Positions 35,206 to 41,457 of a DNA stretch of 64,000 nt are shown one piece after another; within the stretch, counting starts at the first letter, position 1; each line of letters starts with the position of its first letter. This DNA is from Cronobacter condimenti 1330 (GTDB taxonomy: Bacteria > Pseudomonadota > Gammaproteobacteria > Enterobacterales > Enterobacteriaceae): positions 1,612,001 through 1,676,000 of the forward strand of contig NZ_CP012264.1 of assembly GCF_001277255.1 (NCBI RefSeq), read 5' to 3'. A model generated the notes under the pieces. The model was not told the DNA's origin, searched no databases, and saw nothing but the letters and a program-made list of their open reading frames with translations. The position numbers and the translations under genes were made by a program.

Positions 35206-35768
35206 AACAGATCCTCTATTGAATATTTATCACTAAAATCATCTACTTTGCGTTGTGTGGCCCCAATGTAATGGAGCGTACTGGATAACGATTTGTGCCC
35301 TAATGCTTTACTAATTACGGCTATATCCTCCCCATTGTCATAACCAATCGTTGGTTTACTCTTCCTCATGCTGTGGGTCGAAAGATTCAGCCCCAGCTTT
35401 TCCCCGGCGTAGCTAATTTCCTCATGCAATTTGGAGCGGCTCACAGGTTTTCCCTTGCTCCTGTGGCTGTCCAACTGTAAGAGGTACACATGATCAGGGT
35501 TCGCCTCTCTCCGGGCCGCTATGATGCGTTTAGCGGTATCGGTGAGCCTCACCCGGACAGATTCACCCGTTTTCTGTTGGGACAGGACAAGGTGATCGCC
35601 TTTGATGTCGTCATAACGGATAGAGCGCAGATCCGACACCCTCAGCATTAATTCATAACCTAATAACCAGGCGTCACGGTAAAGCGTCAGCCCCTTGCCC
35701 TGTTTGAGTAGCTCTGTCGCTACCGCTTTAACTTCCTGAACTGATTTACAGCCCTCTACGAAATTCAT
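35202..35768 (-). CDS. Small tyrosine recombinase (catalytic domain only)
   Basis: A 188-residue tyrosine recombinase with the full catalytic set: Arg43 (YELMLRVSDL), Lys66 (SQQKTGES), His132 and Arg135 (STHSMRKSK), His158 (ALGHKS) and nucleophile Tyr167 (TLHYIGA). There is no N-terminal core-binding domain beyond about 30 residues, as in FimB-type enzymes. Integration is explained by the serine recombinase, so this enzyme more likely resolves multimers or inverts a segment. GGAGGGTACAGA precedes the ATG. It heads the coupled operon to its left. Confidence 0.85.
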   Translation of the reverse strand: MNFVEGCKSVQEVKAVATELLKQGKGLTLYRDAWLLGYELMLRVSDLRSIRYDDIKGDHLVLSQQKTGESVRVRLTDTAKRIIAARREANPDHVYLLQLDSHRSKGKPVSRSKLHEEISYAGEKLGLNLSTHSMRKSKPTIGYDNGEDIAVISKALGHKSLSSTLHYIGATQRKVDDFSDKYSIEDLL

Positions 35769-35792
35769 TCTGTACCCTCCAGATCCTAACTG

Positions 35793-35809
35793 TGATCAAT
35801 TCTTGATCA
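35793..35809. promoter_or_regulatory. Palindrome upstream of the tyrosine recombinase
   Basis: TGATCAA-TTC-TTGATCA, a perfect 7-bp inverted repeat 25 bp before the recombinase start, overlapping the likely -10 (TTTACA-17-AAGAAT on the minus strand). A related TTGATC-7-GATCAA site lies at 36791-36809. They may be operators or recombination sites. Confidence 0.55.
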
Positions 35810-36855
35810 AAAACAGGCACTTGTAAACGACAAAAATGATTAATTTTATGATGTGTCTTTTTAGTGAATTAAATCGGGTTTAATCGCGTTTAATGGTACA
35901 GTAATGACCCGGCAGGGGAGGTAATGGGCTGTTTAAGTGGGTAAATGATGGTTACTTAATGTACTATCACCACAAGGCGGGTAAGGTGATTTGACTCCCC
36001 CAGCGCCTTTAAGTTATTGTATTTGTGGGCAATTAATTATTATTTCGTTATAGCCTTGCCAGGCAAATTTTAAATTTTCAGTCAAGAAATTTTTAAAAGA
36101 ATTTTTTATGAGAATGAAAATCAATCTCATCTGCAAACAAGAATCAATCCGATAGTGCAATGGTAATCATTCTCATATACGGAATGACGGGCAGGGTCGG
36201 TTCTCTCCGAAACTGAATCGGCTACCGTGTGGCGTATGTTGGGGTTACAATTATCTCATGATGTTCTCCTCCCGTTTGAAGTCAGTATAACACAACCACA
36301 TTACAGATCAATCTTTAATCACCAATCGGGGCGAAATTCTTCGCCCCTCATAAGGGCCGCTCTATGCGCCTGTGGCGCTACCACTCTTAACCCTGTGGGT
36401 TTGTATTGCTTGCCACAAGATAACGCGCCACAGGCGCACAGGGGAGGCGGTCGCCTCCGGGGTGGCCCGGCGGGGCCACTGGTCCACAGGGTAAAACAAC
36501 AGAATGGTATTGTGTATTTACTAAGTTATTGAATCCAAAGGAATGGCCTGAAGAGTCGGATCGGTGTGGGTCTGTAATGTCAAGAAGTGTAAAGAGTGGA
36601 TGGGTGGATGAATGATCAGTATTGACAAGTCCAGATATTTGTGAAACATAATCAAGGCCCCCTGGGGGGTCGGTTCGTGGTGCCTGGCAGCTATATCCGA
36701 ACACTAAGATATTTTCCCACACAAGATAAGGCGCTGGGGGAGTCGGACCTGTACCACCCCCTGGATTTGGTGATCTGTTAAGTTATTGATTTTGATCGAT
36801 TTTAGATCAATCATCCGTTGGCGGGAATACCCCCACACAGACGGATGACACATAA
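35810..36855. other. Second structured non-coding region
   Basis: About 1 kb without a convincing gene. The left part is AT-rich with Fur-like palindromes (near 36105-36127 and 36155-36175). The middle contains the hairpin cluster 36365-36479 and four CCACAGG/CCTGTGG copies; the right contains GGCCCCCTGGGGGG and the TTGATC...GATCAA palindrome. No terminator or promoter is certain. Confidence 0.55.
36365..36479. repeat. GC-rich inverted-repeat cluster
   Basis: TGCGCCTGTGGCGC (36365-36378) is the exact reverse complement of GCGCCACAGGCGCA (36425-36438). GGAGGCG-GT-CGCCTCC (36443-36458) and GTGGCCC-GGCG-GGGCCAC (36462-36479) follow at once. The first pair embeds the CCACAGG motif in each arm. 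Confidence 0.7.
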
Positions 36856-37032
36856 TTGAATAACGATAAGTCTACCCACCCTAAACGCTTCCCCTATGGC
36901 GGGCGCATGGTTACCGCTTACCCTACATACATCATTATTGACGGTATCAAGATCAGCCGCTCCCGCCTGTCATTTGCTTTTCAGTTGGAGTTAGCGAAAG
37001 CGCTACGGCTCCACGAGGAAAAGAGCCAATAA
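36856..37032 (+). CDS. Possible 58-residue protein, TTG start
   Basis: A 58-residue frame starting MNNDKSTHPKRFPYGG and containing TAYPTYIIIDGIKISRSRLS, with a charged C-terminus (HEEKSQ). Amino-acid composition is protein-like, but the TTG start has no clear ribosome-binding site. An internal ATG at 36907 would give 41 residues. The stop abuts a terminator hairpin. Confidence 0.4.
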   Translation: MNNDKSTHPKRFPYGGRMVTAYPTYIIIDGIKISRSRLSFAFQLELAKALRLHEEKSQ

Positions 37033-37057
37033 AAAACCCCGCACAGAGGCGGGGTTA
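37031..37057 (-). terminator. Terminator of the LexA-box operon
   Basis: On the minus strand AACCCCGC-CTCTGT-GCGGGGTT is followed by TTTT. It ends the leftward operon 37062-37848. Confidence 0.85.
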
Positions 37058-37061
37058 GTCA

Positions 37062-37130
37062 TTACTTGCGCTTGCGGCGTTTGGCCCGGCGTTTCTGTTC
37101 GGCGATGTACGCACCCACCAGACTGATCAC
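37062..37130 (-). CDS. 22-residue basic peptide, coupled to upstream gene
   Basis: The GTG start overlaps the TGA of the 174-residue gene (GTGA). The peptide MISLVGAYIAEQKRRAKRRKRK has a short hydrophobic start and a strongly basic end, and it stops just before the operon terminator. It is too short for standard gene finders. Overlap and terminator spacing are the evidence. Confidence 0.45.
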   Translation of the reverse strand: MISLVGAYIAEQKRRAKRRKRK

Positions 37131-37651
37131 AGCTTGCCGCCCATAGTCAGATCCAACCCGTCACGCTCCTTAAACAGCCAGAAGGTTAGAGAGTCCAGAT
37201 CGCGGCTTGTCTTACTCACACGTTTACCGTTCACCATGAAAGCGGCGCGGTAATATCCTCGGCTGTCCTGTGTGATCCCACGGGGCAGGGTGGACACTCC
37301 ACGGGGTCCACTGGCAGCAGCAGCGCGGGCCGCTCTACGGCGTTCTGTGGCTTCCTCTTTGGTAATCAGTTCTGTGTTACCGATCCGCCCGTCTGCCGGG
37401 TCCTGAAGGGCCACAGTGTAACCGTCTGGAATGTCCCCATTGTGGAGAATCCAGGAGACAACCCCGGCGCGTGGTCGGTCGCCGTTCGGCAGCGGGATGA
37501 CAGCCGCGCCATTCTTCAGGCTTCCCACTGGTTTGGGGCCTGTGGTCTTAAAGTGTCGCACGACAGCATACGGGGCGCTTTCGTCGTACTCGTAGCCCCA
37601 TGCGATCAGGTTGTCACGGGTCAGGGTGTTGATAGTTGCTTTCATAGCCAT
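37127..37651 (-). CDS. AP2-domain protein with degenerate HNH-like region
   Basis: A 174-residue protein. The middle (VVSWILHNGDIPDGYTVALQ, then DGRIGNTELIT, about 65-95) resembles an HNH homing-endonuclease core in which the catalytic His and Asn positions are not kept. The C-terminal part (RGITQDSRGYYRAAFMVNG, then ASRDLDS-like, about 125-170) resembles an AP2/integrase-type DNA-binding domain. I infer a DNA-binding regulator derived from a homing nuclease. AAGGAGCG precedes the ATG. It is the middle gene of the SOS-box operon. Confidence 0.6.
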   Translation of the reverse strand: MAMKATINTLTRDNLIAWGYEYDESAPYAVVRHFKTTGPKPVGSLKNGAAVIPLPNGDRPRAGVVSWILHNGDIPDGYTVALQDPADGRIGNTELITKEEATERRRAARAAAASGPRGVSTLPRGITQDSRGYYRAAFMVNGKRVSKTSRDLDSLTFWLFKERDGLDLTMGGKL

Positions 37652-37671
37652 GTTGGGCGCTCCTTGCTGAA

Positions 37672-37848
37672 TTAGTGAAGAGTAGAAGAGGATTTGATCT
37701 GGACGTCTGCCTGTACAATGCGATCAGAGTCAGGCCAGGAGAATAGATTCCCGTACACCGGGCGATAACCTGTTTTAGGGTTAACCGTTTGGACAGTAAC
37801 GGACGGCGGCGCGGTACGGTGTGACAGTTTGGAAGGTGCAGTAAACAT
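37672..37848 (-). CDS. Hypothetical 58-residue protein, first gene of the LexA-box operon
   Basis: MFTAPSKLSHRTAPPSVTVQ to SSSTLH, 58 residues, with AGGAGATCCGCTT before its ATG. It ends 20 bp before the AP2/HNH-like gene. No family recognised; composition is soluble and Ser/Thr/Pro-rich. Its place behind a LexA box suggests induction on DNA damage. Confidence 0.55.
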   Translation of the reverse strand: MFTAPSKLSHRTAPPSVTVQTVNPKTGYRPVYGNLFSWPDSDRIVQADVQIKSSSTLH

Positions 37849-37930
37849 AAGCGGATCTCCTGAAAGTGGTTAGGGTTCAGGAGTTAGGGCGGTGGGTGGC
37901 TCTGTGGCCTGTTTGGTAATCTCTAACTCA

Positions 37931-37967
37931 TACTGTATATTTTAACAGTGGTTGTTGCAATTTGCAA
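37931..37967 (-). promoter_or_regulatory. SOS (LexA) box overlapping promoter P3
   Basis: TACTGTATATTTTAACAGTG (37931-37950) has the invariant CTGT-N8-ACAG and 16 of 20 matches to the LexA consensus. It overlaps the -10 (TAAAAT) of a leftward promoter whose -35 is TTGCAA at 37962-37967 with 17-bp spacing. It controls the operon 37848-37062. Confidence 0.8.
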
Positions 37968-38075
37968 TACACATTTTTCATTACAATGCAATAAAAATTA
38001 ATTAGGTTATTTTATGTACAAAAAAGGCCCCATAAAAGGAGCCTATGTATATGATTTTACAGGTTAATTAAAATT

Positions 38076-39827
38076 TCAGCGTTTTCCAAAGAAGTGGGAG
38101 CCAACCGGGGCCGGGAAGCCCGCCAGAATCTTAGAGATTGCTTTGTGGTATTCCTGTTCGGCGTCCTGTATCACACCGATCAGCCGTTGAGCCTCCTCGT
38201 TATCCTCTGTCCCGTTGATCTGAATATCCCCGTTTACCACCTCCAGCGTGTATCCCTTCTTACCCTCTGCTGTAAGCGTCCCTGTGTACACGTAAGCCGT
38301 TTTATCCTGTAATTCATAAGACAGGATTAGCGCTTTGTCGGGGCCTTTGGAGAGCGTCACAGAGCGCACAACAGCCCGGACCACTTCCCGGACCTTTAGC
38401 CGCCTTTCGTCTGTGGTATCTTCCAACAGATCCGGGGTCAATAGCTCGTAGAAGTCAACCATACTTTCAAGTTGGTGATCCTTTCCATCCTGTAGGGCCT
38501 GGCGCTGGGCGAGGCGCTCCAGTTCAACCAATACGCCGGATTTTGTATGCTCCAACGCCTGAAGAGAGGCAACCAACGCCGGGATATTGCCGCCCATTGT
38601 AATGGCGCTCGTTATGTTGCTGATCTGGCTCTCTATCCCGTTCAGTTCTCCCCGTTTGGCCTCTATGGCCTGTGTGAGATCCTCCCGCTTGCCTTGCTTA
38701 CCCATCATTAGATCCATATAGCCCCGGATAAGCGGGGCAAGGAGACAACGCTCCACCAGTAAGCCGGAGACAGACCACACACGACAGGCGGAGGTCTTAT
38801 TCTTCCCGGTCTCACACACATATCTGATCCGCCCCTCTTTGGAAAAGAAGCTCATAGAGCCGCCACAGTGACCACAGCGGAGGAGACCCAGACCAGAAAG
38901 GAGGGTGATTGTTTGGCGAACCTCTCCAACCTTGTGGCGGTTGCTACAGGCCACATCCTGAAGCCGTGCAAAGTCTGTTTGGCTACATACCGCCGGGAAG
39001 TAATTAGAAAGCCTGTGCGTAACGCCGTCGATGGTGATCACTTTCTCACCGTACAGCGCCCGGTTGCTCCTCATTGCCTTGAGGTTAGCCACAGCCCAAC
39101 ATTCTGATCGCTTCTTGCCCTTGCCACGGTTCCCCCTCGGCGGTGGGTATAAATCAGGGTTATCAGTGAGATAAGAGGCCACACGGAAACAGCCCCAACC
39201 CTCTAACATTAGCTCTACTGCCTTCTGTGCGGCTTTCCAGTGGACCGGGTGAGGCTTTACCGCCTCATATGTTCCCATGCTGGCATCAATCCACCACGGG
39301 GCCGATCCGGCGCTTTTAATGTTTACAGGTAGCCCGGCGCGGTGGCGGTCTATTAGTTTGAGGGCGGTCTCATGCGCTCGCTTCTGTTTGGTGAGTGATT
39401 CCTCATTGGCCCGGGAGAATAGAAACAGGGACATCATGAGATCGGTCACATTATTTTTTACGCTGTCCTGGGAGTAAACTTTCCCATCCATCCCCGTGAC
39501 TATGGTTAGCCCCAGCGATAACAGCCCCGTGAACAGGTTAAGCGCCGTCATAACGTCCTGGCGCGTCAGTCGGTCCAGGTTTTCCACATACAAGTAAGAA
39601 TCGTTTGGGATTGCCCCAGCCTTAACAGCCTCAATAAAGCCCGCTAAAGCCCCCTGTGTGGTATTCTTACCCCTGAAGGCGCTGATCCCAGCGTCCAGGA
39701 TTTGGACATACTCCAGACCGTGAAGAGAGGCGAACGCCTTCGCCTTGTCTGTCTGCCTGTCTAATGATGTATTGCCGGATTGCTTATCTGTGGACCAACG
39801 GACATATGAATAGAGCCTTGTCGCCAT
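38076..39827 (-). CDS. Large serine recombinase, integrase of the element
   Basis: A 583-residue large serine recombinase. The N-terminal resolvase domain has the nucleophile Ser12 (YVRWSTDKQS), the arginine-bearing ENLDRLTRQD motif and the catalytic-domain long helix. A recombinase domain (about 190-300), a zinc ribbon with CGHC and a second Cys pair (about 316-345) and a coiled coil (about 370-450) follow. These mediate attP x attB synapsis. GAGGAAAAATA precedes the ATG, which lies 43 bp from the attR arm. I see no recombination directionality factor by homology; one of the small proteins may serve. Confidence 0.95.
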   Translation of the reverse strand: MATRLYSYVRWSTDKQSGNTSLDRQTDKAKAFASLHGLEYVQILDAGISAFRGKNTTQGALAGFIEAVKAGAIPNDSYLYVENLDRLTRQDVMTALNLFTGLLSLGLTIVTGMDGKVYSQDSVKNNVTDLMMSLFLFSRANEESLTKQKRAHETALKLIDRHRAGLPVNIKSAGSAPWWIDASMGTYEAVKPHPVHWKAAQKAVELMLEGWGCFRVASYLTDNPDLYPPPRGNRGKGKKRSECWAVANLKAMRSNRALYGEKVITIDGVTHRLSNYFPAVCSQTDFARLQDVACSNRHKVGEVRQTITLLSGLGLLRCGHCGGSMSFFSKEGRIRYVCETGKNKTSACRVWSVSGLLVERCLLAPLIRGYMDLMMGKQGKREDLTQAIEAKRGELNGIESQISNITSAITMGGNIPALVASLQALEHTKSGVLVELERLAQRQALQDGKDHQLESMVDFYELLTPDLLEDTTDERRLKVREVVRAVVRSVTLSKGPDKALILSYELQDKTAYVYTGTLTAEGKKGYTLEVVNGDIQINGTEDNEEAQRLIGVIQDAEQEYHKAISKILAGFPAPVGSHFFGKR

Positions 39828-39867
39828 TATTTTTCCTCGTTACTTCTTGCTGTGAGGGGATAATATC

Positions 39868-40233
39868 ATGATTGGCATCTATTTGAAGTTGGGCAACCCG
39901 AAATATCCGGTCGATATTCCGGCAATTGCTGCCGCTGCCGCCAAATATCAGGTGGCGCTTGAGATTAACAACTCCTCTTTTACCCATTCTCGTAAGGGGA
40001 GCGGACCCAACTGCAAAGCCATCGCTGCCGCAGTGCGTGAGGCAGGCGGCTGGGTCGCGCTGGGATCGGACTCGCATACCGCCTTTACGCTTGGCGATTT
40101 TCACGAATGCCGTAAGGTACTGGATGAGGTCGGTTTCCCTGAAGACCGCATCCTGAACGTGACGCCTCGTCGTCTGCTCGATTTTCTTGAAACCCGCGGC
40201 ATGACGCCGATTGCTGAATTCGCCGCCTTTTAA
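39868..40233 (+). pseudogene. ycdX: ycdX 3' part
   Basis: Encodes the last 108 residues of YcdX (from GNPKYPVDIPAIAAAA, with LEINNSSF and the metal-binding GSDSHT) preceded by nine element-derived codons starting at an ATG with GAGGGG upstream. A separate C-terminal fragment could thus be translated. It cannot form the complete PHP metal site by itself. Confidence 0.9.
39870..39921. other. attR of the ycdX element
   Basis: Right junction with the central AA at 39895-39896. The left half is element (arm GATTGGCATCTA at 39870-39881), the right half is ycdX. attL and attR agree over GG-y-AACCC-r-AAATAT. Confidence 0.8.
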
Positions 40234-40257
40234 TATCGCCTGAAATGGAATCTGTAA

Positions 40258-40833
40258 ATGAATGAGTTTTCAATAATTTGTCGCCTGCTGGGCTCTCTCT
40301 GGTACCGTGCGCCCCAGGACCCGGTGATGACCCCGATTTATGATCTGATCCGCGAAGGCAAACTTGCGCAAAACTGGCCGCTTGAGCAGGACGAGTTGCT
40401 GACGCGTCTGCAAAAAAGTGTGCAGCCAGGCGAGGTGCAGGCTGATTACGAGGCGCTGTTTGTCGGCGAGGATGCCCGCGTCGCACCGACCCGTTCCGCG
40501 TGGGTCGAGCAGAGCCGTGAACAGGATGTCCGGGGGTTTTTAACCGCACGCGGCATGCCGCTTGGCGAAGCGCCCGCCGATCATTTCGGGCTGTTGCTGC
40601 TGGCAGCCTCCTGGCTTGAGGATCAGTCTGCAGAAGATGAAATCGAGGCGCAGGAGACCTTATTTGGCGAGTACCTGATCCCGTGGTATGAAACGTTCCT
40701 CGGCAAGGTGGAAGCCCATGCCACTACGCCATTCTGGCGCACGGCCGCCCAGATTACCCGCGAAGCTATCCAGGCAATGTGGGAAGAGTTGCAGGAAGAG
40801 GAAGAAAGCGAGCAAGACGGTGATGAACGTTAA
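40258..40833 (+). CDS. ycdY: TorD/DmsD-family chaperone YcdY
   Basis: A 191-residue redox-enzyme-maturation-type chaperone; E. coli YcdY is reported to activate YcdX. Visible features are the all-helical TorD fold signature (YEALFVGEDARVAPTRSAW, ADHFGLLLLAASWL) and an acidic C-terminus (EELQEEEESEQDGDER). It lies 24 bp after ycdX, so the element may break its normal operon and leave it dependent on readthrough from the element end. Confidence 0.92.
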   Translation: MNEFSIICRLLGSLWYRAPQDPVMTPIYDLIREGKLAQNWPLEQDELLTRLQKSVQPGEVQADYEALFVGEDARVAPTRSAWVEQSREQDVRGFLTARGMPLGEAPADHFGLLLLAASWLEDQSAEDEIEAQETLFGEYLIPWYETFLGKVEAHATTPFWRTAAQITREAIQAMWEELQEEEESEQDGDER

Positions 40834-40943
40834 CCTTTAAATGTGATGTGCATCACATTTAAAATGTAACTCACAGTGCGTTATTTCATATGACGTGCGC
40901 CAGATCGCATTTCTCAGGCGGCGTTTTGCTAAGATACGCCGCC

Positions 40944-41420
40944 ATGAACAGACACTTTTCTCTCGCATTCACAACCGGCTTACTCTCTGCCCTCTGGGCG
41001 TGGGCGGCCGTCGCACTCGGCCTGCCGTCCTGGGCGGGCTTCCTTGGTTGTACCGCCTGGTTCGCCAGCCCAAAGGGCGGCATCAGCGGTTTTTTGACTA
41101 TCCTCTTTACCTTGTGCAGTGGTGTGCTGTGGGCGCAGGTTATTATCGCCGGCAGTGCGATGGCGCCTGCGCTCTCCGGCTTGAGTTACGCCATGACAGG
41201 CGTCGTCGCGTTTCTGATGTGCATGCAGGCCCGCCAGGCGCTGCTGGCTTTTGTGCCAGGCACGTTTATCGGCGCCTGCGCGACTTTCGCAGGGCAGGGC
41301 GACTGGAAAAGTGTGGTGCCAGCGCTGCTTCTGGGGCTGCTGTTTGGCGTGGCGATGAAGTGCAGCGGTAACTGGCTCGGCGCGCGGCATGAGGCGAAAA
41401 AAACGACCGTCACCGAATAA
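40944..41420 (+). CDS. ycdZ: Inner-membrane protein YcdZ (DUF1097)
   Basis: A 158-residue membrane protein of the DUF1097 family with about five transmembrane segments (LPSWAGFLGCTAWFA, YAMTGVVAFLMCMQ, FVPGTFIGACATFAGQGDW). The ATG at 40944 matches the E. coli N-terminus (MNRHFSLAFTTGLLSALW); the frame is open 18 codons further. Function unknown. Followed by a terminator convergent with csgG. Confidence 0.88.
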   Translation: MNRHFSLAFTTGLLSALWAWAAVALGLPSWAGFLGCTAWFASPKGGISGFLTILFTLCSGVLWAQVIIAGSAMAPALSGLSYAMTGVVAFLMCMQARQALLAFVPGTFIGACATFAGQGDWKSVVPALLLGLLFGVAMKCSGNWLGARHEAKKTTVTE

Positions 41421-41426
41421 AAAAGC

Positions 41427-41449
41427 AAACCCGCGTAAGCGGGTTTTTC
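41427..41449. terminator. ycdZ/csgG terminator
   Basis: AAACCCGC-GTAA-GCGGGTTTTT hairpin between the convergent genes. Confidence 0.88.
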
Positions 41450-41457
41450 GTATCAAG

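Larger units (their letters stand above)
25939..39896. mobile_element. 13,958-bp serine-recombinase element with capsid and tape-measure genes (putative phage satellite)
   Basis: Element integrated within codon 135 of ycdX. It contains a head operon on the minus strand (decoration-like, major capsid and a 62-residue protein) and a roughly 2-kb structured non-coding and origin-like region. A plus-strand operon follows (two unknowns, ribbon-helix-helix, winged-helix protein, nested membrane peptide, double-HTH protein, two small proteins, tape measure). Then come a tyrosine-recombinase operon, a second structured region, a LexA-box operon and the integrase. It is AT-richer than the host. No terminase, portal, tail tube, fibre or lysis gene is present. 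Boundaries come from rebuilt attP symmetry and the restored ycdX frame. Confidence 0.88.

Noticed and set aside
36227..36532. Frames over the GC-rich hairpin cluster (both strands)
   Set aside because: They depend on the palindromes and have no plausible start signals.
25939..39896. Decayed prophage
   Set aside because: A remnant should show broken genes and random losses. Here all structural genes are intact, tightly packed, and end in terminators, with both att sites and integrase in place.
25939..39896. Conjugative or mobilisable plasmid/ICE
   Set aside because: No relaxase, coupling protein or type IV secretion gene was recognised; the phage structural genes fit a satellite better.
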